Positions 47,701 to 60,200 of a DNA stretch of 64,000 nt are shown here, piece after piece. Within the stretch, counting starts at the first letter, position 1; every line of letters begins with the position of its first letter. A program made the translations under genes and the position numbers. This stretch comes from Patagioenas fasciata (taxonomy: Eukaryota; Chordata; Aves; Columbiformes; Columbidae), in assembly GCF_037038585.1 (NCBI RefSeq), contig NC_092520.1, positions 193,440,604 through 193,504,603 on the forward strand, written 5' to 3'. Below the pieces are notes generated by a model. The model was not told the origin of the DNA, made no database searches, and saw only the letters and a list, made by a program, of their open reading frames with translations.

Positions 47701-50700
47701 AGTTTTAGCATTATCAGTTAGAAATACTGCAGTTGAGTGGAATATTTTATTACACGAAAACATCTGTAACCAATATATCCCTTGGGAAGCTTACGTGACC
47801 TGTGATCTGTTTGGAAAAAAATGTTTTGGTTTTATGAGGTTTTTTTTCAAAAGCAAGTATGCGCAGCAGGCCGTGTCCCGGGGAATCTGGAAGGGGCTCC
47901 CTCCTTGTTGTGTACCTCCTGGAAATTTCTAGGAGCTGTAGCAATGTTTCTGCACTCCGGGCTGTAGTTTTCAAGCTCATTCTATAACCTGTGGCACTGA
48001 AAATATCTGGGAGATGTGTACAACCATCCACGCTACCTTTATTGGTGCCATGAGGCATTTATGCACAATCATCCTTACTGAGAGGTATCCTAAACCAACT
48101 GCAGTCATAGTAACTTTTGGATCAAAAAGCACAATGCAGACATTTGAAAGTAGGTTTATATTCTGTTGAAGTTTGCCAGTGATACAGGAACAAATAGCAT
48201 GCTCAAGATATTTCTCAGGCCTTGCCGTGCCCCTTTTCGTGGCTGGTTTTTTTTTCCTCTCTTCTTCAATGAAACCAGAATATGTCATCCCAACTTAAAT
48301 TTGCAAAGCAGTTGCCTCTGCTGAGGCCTTCACGGTGCTTTGGCAGGAAAACAAAGTGCCCAGCTGCCGAGGACCATCAGTCAAGGCCTGGGAACTGGGG
48401 GAACCAGGAAGACAGACGGATAGACAGCCTGAACTTGACAGCCCATTAGGTACCTGACCTTCTGCTTAAATGACTGTTGAGTTCTTAAAGATGTGGATTA
48501 ATGCTTTCTTTTGTTCTGTGAGTTCAGAGGTGAGCTGGGCAGATAGGCGTGACAATTAGAGATGGCTTTGCCTTGGGGTGCTCTATGTCCCACACCAAGG
48601 CTGCATCGCAGCTGGGTCTGACGTACTCTTTCTGCAGAGAGAACTACTGAGAAAAACAGCAACTTTCTTTACAGAGGGGCAAAAACCGTCACGTTGACCC
48701 AGGATCTCATTACACAATAACACTCCGTAATTACAGGCAAAACTCCTTGTTTCTAGCAATCAAAACTGACTAGTTTATGACCATAGGCATGTTCCAGACC
48801 ATAATATGTCAAGCGCTTTTTAGGCATGAACTGCAAAAGTAATAGGCTTCATTCCAGGAAGACCACGGCGTTACCTTTCTGGCATCACTTCAGTTCACGC
48901 TTCCTACAGCAACTCTCCAGCCACTGAGGCCCAAATGCTGCAAAGCAGAGAGCGTTTCTCAGAAGATCATTTTTGCCTTAGAGCAAGCAAGTGCTGCTTT
49001 TTGAAAAGTCTGCCTTGTTTGGGGAATATTTAAGCCACGGTGTTGCCCATTAAGTACTTTATCAGTGCAAAGGCGGAGCAAATTTTTACGGGCATATGAA
49101 GCGTATCTATGGGCTCTTTTGTCTGTGGTGATAACACTGTGCCTGGGACCGGGTTGACTGTGAAACTGAGTGTAATTCATCTCAAAACTTCCATCTGTTC
49201 AAAAGATATGAAAAGTATGTGCTAATGGGTTGCTGGCAGTGTGTGTTGGTGGAACACATAGAATGGGAAAGAGCGCAGAAGTTTTGACTCAATAAGCAGA
49301 GGAGCTGTAAAGAAGACAGGTCATTCCCAGAATGGCAAATCCTTCATTTCCAGTACCGTAAGAGGTACTTCCCATCCTGCAAAGTGAATTCCTGTGAGAC
49401 AACGATGTTCCCTTTCAGTAAGGAGCAATAGAGTGTGAAGATCCAAGGAGTGTGCATCTCTGCATTTCACCTCTCATTTGCAAAGCGATCAGGATTTAAT
49501 CCCAGCTCTACAAATGGCATGTCTTGGCAAGATTGTATGTATTTCACTTTCTCAGTGAAACAAATTAAACTAACCTGGGAGGCTGGATCTGTATAAATGT
49601 GATTTCCCATTTTTAAATGATGTGAAAGATAAGCCTGTTCTCAGCTACTGACGAGTGCCTGGTCTTGGGAACTGGCCACCCTGCCTTGCTGCTGTGCTCA
49701 GCACATCAGGGACATCAGGGTCTGGCTGCTCGGATGGGTGTGAACCGGAGTCCAGTTTCTCTAAGGCTCTCCACACTGTGCCCTGCGATGTGGGGCATGT
49801 ACTCCCTGGTTAGCAGTGACAAACTGCTCCTGTAAGCCATGTAACTGCTTTAGTATTAGAGGCAGGAGCGATTAGCCATAAACAACACTAGGCAAATGGT
49901 ACGCCTCTTCTGGGACACTGCAGAGCCCCACTTGCCTTCAGAACTGGAGTTTAGTGGCTGTACTTTACCCAGTCCCACGCAAGGCAAGGCAGGCTTTGCA
50001 CAACACGGTTGGCTCAGCTTTGTTTGGAGAAAGTTGCATCATTTATGACACCGGAAGTCACATCGTTTATCATTTGTGACCAGAAGGGGTTTCGATTCTG
50101 AAATCAGTGCACAATGTCTAGAAATGGAACAGCTTGTTTTGTCTAGTTCTTTGAGTTGGCTAATGTCCGGAGGTAGAAAGTTCAAGTCTGATGATACTGG
50201 CTGCACTGTCTGTTTTCAGCAGACAGGGCATGAAGAAGAAGGGTATGGGGAAAAGCACCAAAAAAGAAGTGCAGCAAGAGTAATGTAAGGAGGGAAGGAG
50301 AAGAGGGAGGGCAGGTGAGGCTCCCATTTGGAGCAGAAATGTGTTGCAAAGTCAGTGTTTTCACAGTGTATAAATATCCCTGTTGTTGCCTCAAGCAAAG
50401 GAGCTGGTAACAGAGCATGCAGGAGGGTCTTTGAAAAAACACCCACCTCAGTCCTTAACTTCTCTATTGTAATTCAGCATTTAAAAGGCAATGAATCCTC
50501 TCCCACCACAGGTACTTTTTAAATCTCTGATGTTTCTTTGGACAGATACTCTTGAGTTTTTTTGAAAATAAAACCAAACAAGTACAAATCCAACTTCTTT
50601 GAAATAGTGCAAAGGTTTAGCTGGAGAGAAATGTTTAAGTAAGCTGAAAGCAGAGTAGCGTCAGACAAAGGACATGACAACAACTGTTTGTGGTTTACCC

Positions 50701-51280
50701 CATTGATTCCTACCCTCTCCAACCCAAATAATTGAGTTAAGGAACGTTATAAATTAGCACACACTAAGTTTTCAGTTGTGCAGCAATCAATGATTTATGC
50801 CGTTCTTCCATTTACATCATTTTATGTCACTGGAGTGCTGTTTAATGAGAGGTATGTAGTTCTGGTAATCCCCAGGAAATCTGCATGGTGTTTACCAAAA
50901 CCCACTGTTTGTTGAAGAAGAAATGTACTTTGCCAAGGGACCTGCAGCATGTCAGACTAGAAAAATGCTTCTTTTGGTGTCTGAGAGGAAAAAGCGCGTG
51001 CATGGATGTAAAAGTACATAACTTCATGAACTGGCCAAGCCATGGTGTTTTGCCTCCAGAAAGGGGAGGGCAGCCAGGCCAGCTGCTCTCAGGAACCTTG
51101 CTCGCAGGTCTCCAGGCAGAGGTTTCAAAGAAGCACCTCGCTTCTCATAGCTGATGACAGATCTTGCTGCTTGCCTACAGCAAACAGGCCTAAGATGCAG
51201 CTCTGCTTTGCTTTTCTTTCCTCTGTTGTTTCGTCCAGATGGACAAAATAGTGAGTTTTAATTTGTTCTGAACCTAATAT
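44781..51280. other. unique non-coding sequence
   Basis: It contains frames of up to 149 codons (plus, 45179-45628) without domain or splice context. T-runs lie at about 45358, 47161 and 47370 (16 T). A homeodomain-rich patch at about 46181-46260 (TGTCAATCTTAATTACC, ACAGCTAATCAAAT) could be regulatory. Nothing else stands out. Confidence 0.5.
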
Positions 51281-51312
51281 TGCAGGTTTGTTATTGTTTG
51301 TTTGTTTGTTTT
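51281..51312. repeat. (GTTT)n microsatellite
   Basis: Four GTTT units follow a TTGTTATTG lead-in. It is a simple repeat. Confidence 0.88.
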
Positions 51313-51429
51313 CCCTGCAAACTTTCCACTTAAGCAGTTTAGTGATTATAAATGTGTAATGATCTTTGTTAGCTCTGTGATCCACTCCTATTAAAGACTT
51401 TTGTGCTACTTGGCACATGAGGTGAAACA

Positions 51430-51740
51430 AATGAAGAGCTGTATTAATTATTCAACAGCTGATGAATTTCTTTCACTGTAACTGTGTTTCCGGTTTGTAG
51501 ATCTCTTTGCATAAACTAATTGATTTTAATAATGATATTCCAAATAGTTTTAATTAATAATTTAAATATAATTGTTTTGGGAAGTTTGTTAGCCTTACAC
51601 TGGGCAGCTGGCACTTGAAAACAATTTGGCAATGATTTAACTTCGAAAATATAGTTAGTTTTCCACAGCTGTTATCAAATGAAATTAGTAACTCAAAGGT
51701 ACGGGATTTGTTTTGGATGAAATGTTAATTTAGTCCAAAT
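51430..51740. promoter_or_regulatory. AT-rich block with dense homeodomain and E-box motifs
   Basis: It holds TATTAATTATTCAACAGCTG, ACTAATTGATTTTAATAATG and TTTAATTAATAATTTAAAT, so TAAT cores are frequent. A CAGCTG E-box lies at about 51455, and another CAGCTG near 51606 sits in CAGCTGGCA. A TTGCATA octamer-like string occurs at about 51508. There is no open frame and no repeat element. This is the strongest enhancer-like texture in the window, although texture alone is weak proof. Confidence 0.3.
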
Positions 51741-52653
51741 CCAGTTGTGTTCTAATCTAAAATTAAACATGAAAATAAGTGTGGAGTAGGCACAGGGAGT
51801 TTCCCAAACTTTTCACACCTCGCTGTGGGTGAGGAGGGAGAAAAGAAGGAGGGAGAAGTTAGTGCCAAAACAATCATATCTTTTATCTCATGAAATATTT
51901 TGAGCAAGGTATGCTAATCTTATTTTCCATCCTCCCACGCTTTGGATAGGAGTTTCAGGAAAACTTCATTCTTCCTTTGCTGGGTATGGATCTGATAGAG
52001 GTTTCAATACCAGGGGACTACCAACCTTTCATGCAGACTAGTGGTTTGACTCACTGCAGAAGAAATCAAGGTATGTCGATTCAAATAGGAAGCCGGTTTA
52101 CTGTGAATTGTCAAAAAAATCCCTCTGCTTCCTATGCTGGCCTTGCAGACTTTAATCACTGTGCGCAGAGGGAAATATTGCTTGTCAAATACAGTTTTCC
52201 CATGGATGAGAAAGGTTTTTAACACTGCAGTGTTACAAACAAGTGGGCTTGTGGTGACAGAGTGGCAGTGCCTTGACCTGCTTTATAACCCAGGGAGCAG
52301 GGCGTGGGATGGAAATAGGGCAAGAGCAGATACTCCTGCAGCCCTGAGCATCATCCCCTCCATGGAGGTCCTGTCCTGGCTTGCACGGGGCATGGGCAGC
52401 ACAGGCAGCTGCAGAGCTGGCAGCAGGGTGGCTCTCTGTCCACTTCCATCCTTTAAAACCCCTTTAAAACCCCTGCTGCCCTCCAGCCAGTGAGCTCCAG
52501 TGGGCTCTGTCCTGTCGGCAGCGATGCAATGCGCTGTGGTGAGGATAAAGATGAGATTTCCCAGTGTCAACACCGCTTTGTCCATGCTGCAGTGGCCGCC
52601 CCAGACAGGGCACCGGGCGCTTCCCAGCCTTTCATGGAACCGGTTTTGGCGGC

Positions 52654-52698
52654 TTTAATTACATCTGTGGTTTGGATTGCTTTGCTCGGCCATTAAAA
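52654..52698 (+). repeat. diverged duplicated element, copy A
   Basis: These 45 bases begin TTTAATTAC, contain GTGGTTTGGATTGCTTTG and end in GGCCATTAAAA. They align without a gap to 54885-54929 at 37 of 45 positions, in the same orientation. The core GTGGTTTGGAT is identical. Neither copy is simple sequence. Possible explanations are two relics of one ancient repeat family, or a duplicated regulatory element. I do not recognise the family. Confidence 0.6.
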
Positions 52699-54884
52699 CC
52701 TATTTCACAAAGAGCAGTATTGAAGTGAGCAAGGAATATTTGTGGTGGCTGTGGATTTCCTCTAGGCCTACAAGAAGAGTAATTTAGTTACTGAAAACTT
52801 ATCAGTTTGTCCTGTATGCTTAACTCTTTCCTCTCTGGAAGCTGCCTTTTCACAGGCAAGTGACTTTAAAAGGAAATTATATGCTCAATGCTTCCTGGAG
52901 ACCCCCCCTTGCTCTTTACAGTAGGGCTGTAATTGCAAAACCAGCCAGAAGTGATTTGTTTGAAGAAGAAATGTGGGAATTTCCTCTATAAATATTGCCT
53001 TTCCCTTTGTGTGGATCCGAACGTGGTTTCCTCCACTGATGGAAAAAAAAAGTGCTTGAACTGAACAACAAGCACTTTTCCCTGTAGTTTCTGCCCTGTG
53101 TAAACATGGAAGGAAGAAGTATCATGAAAAAAACCAAAAGAGCAGGTTGTTGTTAGCCAGGGAAGGACTGAGGCTGGTCGGACCATCAGATCCGCTGGGT
53201 GTTTGCTGGCGGTTCCCTGTTGGTGTTGGCAGCTGCGAACATGGGCGACCTCTGCGCGGGAGTGCTGGGCGAGTTAAGGTCCTGGGGAGAGGGGATAAAA
53301 TCAGTGTTTGCGGAGCCTGTGATTACAGAACCCGCTGTGACTTGCTCTGCAAGATAGGGCAGTATCAGCCTGAGCCCAGCTCCTATCGCAGTTTGGAATG
53401 GTTTATTTTTTTTATTTTTTTTTTTTTTTAATGTATCTTTCCTAGTGAAGTAGAAACAATAAGCCTGCACCCTTGCCTCAGCCTAGAAATACATTTGAAT
53501 TATTTACAGAAAAGGGCTTTACCCAGCAGAAGAGCAGCTACACCCAGGGAAGTATCTGTGCTCAGCAGCAGCAGGTAGGTTAAGCTCACAGAGCAAGGAG
53601 CATGTTTTAACCTGACAGGCAAAGCTCTGCCGGACTGTTGCACTTTTTTGGGGGTTTGTTTTTAAAAAGGGCACAGTATCAGAGTGTATGGGTTCATTGG
53701 GTGTACAAGCAGCCAGTTGGCCTGGCTTGCTAACAACATAAATCGGTGCAGATGATGGGAATCAAGGCAGGGGGTCTGGTTCCCAGCTCTGAAGGATTCC
53801 AGATTAGGAAGACAGCTTGTGGAGGAAGCAAGGGATGCGGCGGGGGCGGGAATGGGGGATCAGGCTGAGAAGCACTGAAGACGAGAAGAGCCCTTCTGCC
53901 TGATTTGAAGGAGGGCAATGTTCTTATATTACTGATAATTAGGCAGGGTGGCTCATTCCTTGGTTTTGATGGACAAATGAGACATCCTTGGTATTTAAAC
54001 TTGGATTGCTGCGGTGCTTTCTGATCAGGCCAGTAAGAGGCACAGCCAGGCCACTGTTGTATTCATGAGGAGGTTCTGATTTTTACATGTCTCTCAGTGG
54101 GGAAGATGAAATTTCACTCAAGTTTCAAAATGGGCTTTGCAGTGATTCCTTCTTGCACTTTTAGAAACAAAGAAAATAAACAAAGTTTGAAGTGCAATGG
54201 GCTATCCTGGGAAACATAAGTTGCAATCAAACAAGACACCCAACATTTCACCAATCCTTCTGTCTGGGCTCTGGCAAGGTTTGCCTGGCTTGCCACGCCA
54301 TGAGAGTCCTCACAGCATCTCATACTCTGCTCCAGAGGAACTGGTGTCCCGGCAGGGAATGAAAAAGGAGTGGAAAGTGGATGATTTTGGATAATTGGTG
54401 ATTTTTACTTTTTAAATAAAAACCAAAAATAAAGGTCTCAGCCGTCCATTCCAATTTGCTATCTCTAACTGTTCCACCTGCACTTTCTTTGCTGTTCATA
54501 TCTTGCAAATGCATTTAAAGCCCTACAGTGTTCCAGGATAAGCTCTTCATGTTTTTACGCCTTTCCTCTTTTTTTCCACGTTATCCTTTGCTGCTGTCTT
54601 CTTACATCACTTCTTCTCCCTCATCCATGCCACATCCCTCATTTAATAATCTTTTCTCCTTTTTACCTTCCTACACTAAGCATTTTTTCTTCTCCTTTTT
54701 CACACTCCCACTGTCATGCCTGCTTCTTTTTCTAATAAGGCAGGCTGCATTTTGTAACATAGAAAGTAAACCTTCGAATGCTTGTGCAAGCACTCCCACT
54801 GACTACGTGATGAAGAGTCTGCAGGACTGGGCCATAGCTTGGCACATGTATGGGGAAAGGTAGTGAAGCCAATTTTTAAAAAGT
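52699..54884. other. unique non-coding sequence with a small CpG cluster
   Basis: Between 53160 and 53340 about ten CpG dinucleotides cluster, unlike the flanks, and a 38-codon frame with good start context lies there (53241-53357). The pyrimidine-rich segment 54541-54730 (CTTTCC, TTCTCC) could serve as a splice tract. Frames of 94 codons on both strands at 53147-53470 mirror each other and are not supported. Confidence 0.5.
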
Positions 54885-54929
54885 CTTAATTACCTTGGTG
54901 GTTTGGATCGCTTTGGTTGGCTATTAAAA
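54885..54929 (+). repeat. diverged duplicated element, copy B
   Basis: These 45 bases begin CTTAATTAC, contain GTGGTTTGGATCGCTTTGG and end in GGCTATTAAAA, matching 52654-52698 at 37 of 45 positions with no gap. The flanks share little, apart from a loose TATTTC string downstream in both. This copy lies in an AT-rich unique block (54880-55100) that looks like non-coding conserved DNA, while copy A lies at the edge of a GC-richer block. Confidence 0.6.
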
Positions 54930-56598
54930 TATATATTTCTTAGGCGAGGTGTGCACTGATGGCATTGTATAAATAATAAAGAATTTAAAGAGCTTCATGT
55001 AATAGACTTTATAGATGTAATATATTATTTCCAGTCAAGAGAAATGAGGGCACTTTAAAATCAGTTTTATTAGCAGTCTGTGTTTAAAAAAAACCACTTA
55101 TTTTTGTTTAACCTCCTGTGCAAGCCTGGACATGTTTGAGGCTCCCAGGATCCAATTTCATGTAGTATCCTATTTCAAATCCAGGCCAGAGCAGATCGAT
55201 CGAAAATCAGTGCTCTCAGAAATAAAACTGCCTGTGGAATGCCTTCAATGACATGAAGATGAAAAGAGTAATGTAATATAGCAGATACGGATTTTCTTTT
55301 TTGAGGTGGGAAGCTCTGCAGCAGTATCATTGGATGTCACGCAATTTACCTTTATTGAACAGTAATTGTCACAGGACAATTTTGGTGTTCTTCAGTTAGT
55401 AGTTAACAGCTGTGTTTTGTGAAGGGAGGGTGGCTGGTGTTGCTGAGGTTGTTTTAAGCCAAAGCAGCAGCTGTGGAATATTTTATGACAAGCACAGAGC
55501 TGCCTGTAAATCTGCACATCACCGGAATAACTCAAGATTCCTAATAATTCTTGTCTGTGAAATACTTATTGGTATTTTGAAATGATTGAACTGCTTCAGT
55601 ACTTTGAAAACTGCTGGTGAATGCAAACTAGTCTAACTGATCTGTGTGTCTACTGGTTTTTGCAGTTAGCACAAATATTGATCGCAGTCTGCTTTATTTT
55701 CCAGTATAACTCTCTCTGTGCTTCTTCCCTTCCCTGGCTTTCAGAAGCCAAAGTGGGATATGGGGACGTGGGGTAGAAGATTATCTGAGGATTGAGAACA
55801 AAGAGAAACAGCAATATAATTTTAGGACTTTGAAGGAATAGGAAAGTGAAGGGAAAATTGAACTTGTGAGCTTTGGGTAAATTTGAATTTTAGGTAATTT
55901 CAAAGTTTGGCTGTGCCAGTATTACATTGAATTCCTGGGAAACTGAGAGTAAACTTTGTTCCGCTGTGTAGTGGTGGAGTCCCTCCTGTCACCTGCACTA
56001 GGTGATGCTCTTGACGTGGGAGCGTCTCTCACTGCTGGGAGACCACCGGCTTGCATAAATAGGCCTGTTGCCTGGAGGCAGCTTGTCACGGGGCGAGGGG
56101 GGGTTGGCCTTGACCCTGTTTGCTGTCAGAGTACAGGGGGAGGCTTCGGAGAAATGTTTGGTGTCCTCATGTGCTGAAAAAAGTGTCATCGAAAGCCAGG
56201 CAAGAGAGTAACAGTAAGCACAAAGAGCGTTTGAATTTATTTCACACTGTGCCTTGAACAATAAAAGCTTGTTTGTCCGGGGCCCTGAGCATGGTGTCCT
56301 CTTCAAAGGTAGATATATAAAAAAGTATTTCAACTGAGCAAGGCTGGCTAAATAAACTGACTCATAAAAGCGAAGCGAAGTTGTTCCTGGCTTCACGTGA
56401 GAGGTGCTGTAGCCTTTCCCTGTGTGAACACAGTGACACAGATAGGCAAGTTTGGGACAGAGTTTGGGCCTTAGGGGAGCTCTCACTTCAGTGGCTGTGG
56501 GATTTCACCTTTGGTCTCTAAAGTAGCACATGTTTTGTAAACTACTTGATGATTAACCTTCAGCTAGAATATAAGTGTCACGTGTTTACTTAATAGTC
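54930..56598. other. unique non-coding sequence
   Basis: The longest minus frame in the window that is not antisense to a repeat lies at 55998-56486 (162 codons). It has an irregular composition with many Ser, Leu and Cys, no domain and an opposed 73-codon frame. I treat it as chance. A G-rich string near 56094 falls short of a full quadruplex motif. Confidence 0.55.
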
Positions 56599-56680
56599 AG
56601 AGGCTGGGTTCCGGCTTGCAGGCAGCCTGTGTGACTTGGGAAACTGTGTGAGTTAAAAATGAGAGATCTGCCTTGGGAGA
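56599..56680 (+). repeat. MIR-like SINE relic
   Basis: The order CTGGGTTC, CCGGCTTGC, GCCTGTGTGACTTGGG and then GTTAA matches the order of the MIR core (CTGGGTTCGAATCCCGGC, GCTGTGTGACCTTGGG, then a TTAACC block), with small deletions. MIR-type SINEs are old and survive as short fragments in birds. The alignment is by eye and the fragment short, so this is tentative. Confidence 0.35.
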
Positions 56681-56692
56681 AGGCAGATCTCT
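56662..56692. repeat. perfect 13-bp hairpin
   Basis: AGAGATCTGCCTT (56662-56674) and its exact reverse complement (56680-56692) are separated by only GGGAG. Two more G-T pairs can extend the stem outward. The stem is too short for a typical microRNA precursor, and there is no poly-T tract that would suggest a Pol III transcript. It overlaps the 3' side of the MIR-like relic and may be a local palindrome formed after its decay. Confidence 0.85.
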
Positions 56693-57183
56693 TGAGAAGT
56701 CCACTCTGGTCTTCTGACAGATGTGGAGAAAGCAAAGGGCTTGATGAAAAGGCTAATAAGGCAGCTGTTGAAAGTCTGCATCTGGGCATCTTAAGGACCG
56801 AAAAGACCCTGCTAAGCTACTAAAGAGAGGTTCTTTACAGTCCCTTCAAGTTTATGCAGAGTATATCAGAGTAAATAAAAACACTGTTGAAAGAGCAGAT
56901 AGGATTTCTGGACAGGTCAGAAGGGACAGCAGAGAAAGAAGTACTTTGTCATTAGTCTGTTTGATTCTATAGTTAAGAAATCTCCCTGGAAAAGTCAATA
57001 AAGAGATTAGGTATTTAGTCTCCTTAGACTCAAGTAAACAATATTCAGAAAGGGTAATGGAGCACAAATTATTTGGTTTCAGTTTTGGATTATGCTGGTC
57101 TTCATTCTTATAGTGTGGCTGTAAAACTCAGATTTTGGTCTAAGACTTCTAAATTTTAAGAATGGAAAACTTCACCATGTGCG
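56693..57183. other. unique non-coding sequence
   Basis: No exon or repeat is recognised. The minus frame at 56852-57067 (71 codons) is Leu-rich and featureless. Confidence 0.5.
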
Positions 57184-57289
57184 TTTTGGTTTGGTTTTTT
57201 GTTTGTTTGGTTGAGTTTTTTGTTTGTTTTGGGTTTTGTTTGGTTGAGTTGGTTTTTTTTGTTTTTTGTTTTTTGTTTTTTTTTTTTTA
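57184..57289. repeat. long G/T-rich array
   Basis: About 105 bases of GGTTT, GTTTG and GTTTTTT units end in a run of about 13 Ts. It is the largest simple array in the window. The minus frame that crosses it (57156-57371) encodes a Lys/Asn/Gln string produced by the repeat. Confidence 0.92.
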
Positions 57290-60200
57290 CTTTTTTGCCC
57301 CTCAAACTACGGGAAGAGCAAAATGAAGGGGCTGAGTGAAAACAGTTGTTCTTTTGAGGTATATCCAGCAATATTAAACACTTCTATTATTATTTTAATA
57401 TTCTGTTAATTTTTGCACAGGGTTGGTCAAGGTCTTTTCATAAGACTGACGCCAAACTGATATGGGATTGACGGGAAACCAAAGTTAAAAAACAAATGTG
57501 TAATCAGTATTAGATGTAAGTGTATGGAAGGCGGAGCTATGTGGAGCAGCTTGAAGATGACAAGAATACTAAGCTCAAGATAGCCAAGCAGACGAAACAG
57601 AAAGTAAGTCAGTAATAAAACTCCGAGTTCATGTGCTAGAAGTGGAGGGGATGTCTCTGAGGTCAAGGAGGCTGAGAGGGCAGAATGGAGAAGACCAAGA
57701 TCAATGAAAGCTGGAGAGCTGAAGGGGATGGACGATACAGCATTGTCCAGATATTGGAGTGTAGTAGTGCCAAACAGTTAATTAGAGCTCTAAATACACT
57801 GCAATGTTTGGAGTCTTAAGCTGACATTTGATATCACCCTTAAGTTTTTAATAGTAAATTCTATATCCTGTTTCCATATGGACATGATCTCAGTGTTGTA
57901 ACATAGCCTTCCTGGCACCAAAATGTGAAAATCCGTTTTCAAAATTAAGCTCAAAAAAGCAGTAGGTAGTGTTATCTCACATGCTCCGTCCTATCGAGTG
58001 CACCATGCTTGTTAGCTCAACAGCCAGATAAAAGTTCCTTAGGCATATACAAGCCTATATGAAAAATATCTGCACCATATGTTACATATAGCTGAACGCT
58101 CAAGGGAATAAGGTTTGTGTCTGGGAACCGGATAGTACAACTTTCTATCCTTGACCCAGTGCTTGCCCTTTCTAACAAACAAACAAAAGCCTCCCTCAAA
58201 GAAATGTGGTTTATGAGCTGTTTTTAGCTCTAGAAGCAAACAAAACAGAACAAAAAAGCACTCCATATGTTCTTACTCCTACTTATAGCAGCATCAGCTT
58301 TGGGTGCTGCAGTACGAGTGCGGCACTTTGTTCCTTGCAGCTTTTGGCAGCCGTGATCCCCTGGCAGCAGCAGGGCCAGGGCAGCCTGTTGTCCACTTAC
58401 AAAGTTTTGCACTTGGACACAAACAATCAGCCTGAGTTTATAATCTTTTTTGAAATGACAGTATCTGAGATATTCTCCCTAAATGCTGAGGCGCAGCTGC
58501 CTGATGGGGGAGAGGGTGCCTGCGGAATGGGAAGGTTGTTAGCAGTTGTCTTGGCTCTGCTTGGTTATTGACCTGTCCTGATGGTCTTAACTATACGACC
58601 CATCTGTGATGGTTTTCATTCTTTTGTCCTAAAGGAGTATTTTGATATGAAAGGCAGAAATTGTGTCATGTGAAAACATGTGAGGAGTTTGGCGCATCCA
58701 GACTGAGGTGATACAAGAGCCAAATGTAGCCTAATGGCAGTAAACTCCCTGCTGTCCTCTTGGATTATGGAGGGGAGAAGGAGTCTCCTCCAAAAAGCAG
58801 CTTGATGAAGTTTGATTCCTCCTCCAGAAGGCAATCTGTGGCAGGACCAACTTTCCCGAGCCAGTGGAGAGAGGTAAAACAAGATCGGCCTTGTTAGACT
58901 GAAGTTACTCGTGTGAGCATCCCCCTGGCCCATGCTTGCTCTGTTTGTGCTCATGGTTTCTGGCATCTTTAAAGATCAACTCCCCTATATCATTTAAGTA
59001 CTTTTGACTTCAGATCAGCTGTAAGAGCCTCCAGCTCTCAGAGGACCTGTGATGTGTATTTTAGTTCCTTTAGTTCAAGTAGTTCGTTTGACTCATCAGC
59101 TGGACAAACCCATACCGTGAAAGACCAGTTTCTTGTGGTGTTCCAGTGTAAGACACTGAAAAAGAGCTATTGTGCTACAAGCAGGCGGTAAAAGGGCAAA
59201 AAAACAAAACCAAAGAAAACCAAACAAAACCAGCAAGCCTTGCAGCAGATGGTACCACCTGTGTCCATCTAAATGTAGCCAAAGCAGTATGCAATTTGAG
59301 TGGAGAAACCTGGAAAATCTGATGACTCAGTCTGAAGAAACAGGGAGACAACAGTGAGTGAGATTTCTGGCTCATCTCCCAAGCCTCTTACGAAAAAGGC
59401 TTCCTATTTTATAAGACAGAAAACTGAGTATAGTTTGGTGGCATAATTCTCTGGCATCGCTGATTACCAGCTACAGACTAAAATGCCTGCCCTACCTATG
59501 TAAGAGCTGACACTTCAATAGTCTGATGACTCTCTGCCAGTTCCCAGGCTATGGTTGAACCTGTTTTTCCAATAAATAAGTTTGTGATGTTATTAGAAGG
59601 AGCCATACCTTTATAACTGGAGACATAACTGGATGGACACAACAGTCAGAACTGACAGCATTCAGTTCCTTTTCCAGGCTCAGCCAAATAGTTGAGATGT
59701 GAACCAACTGCACATGATGTGCCTAAAGCACCATTTGGCTATACTTGCAAAAATGCTCTGAAGGAAAGAGACAATATGGATGTATAAAGGGAATTCCTCG
59801 GCAGGATGGAGTCTTGCTTCCTTGCTGACTGCCTCCATCTCCTTTCTTCTCAGCTGTTGTGGACAATATAATGATCTTTCACATCCGTTTGCACTTCCTT
59901 TTACCTCTGTATTTCCTGTTCCTTTATATGTGTAACTTGCACCAGTTCTGGATTTTTTTTCCCTTTCTCAGCAAGATATAGAAAGAAATCTGCCCTTTCC
60001 CTTGATTCTAAAGTCTAAAATTTTTGTCTGTCTCTTGGGTTGGCTGCTGTACTTATACTCCCTCCTACGACTTCCCTCAGTCCCAGTCCAAACCCACTCT
60101 CTCCAGTTGCGCTGTGTCATACAGCTGTGGTCTAAACATCTCACACAGATCTTCTCCCGTGTCCTTCATATCACAGCTTTACTCATCTTTCACCCAGTGA

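Noticed and set aside
53834..53862. G-rich string resembling a G-quadruplex
   Set aside because: Only three runs of three or more Gs are close enough. The fourth is broken (GCGG).
55998..56486. 162-codon minus-strand frame
   Set aside because: No recognisable motif, no splice or promoter context, and an irregular composition typical of chance frames.
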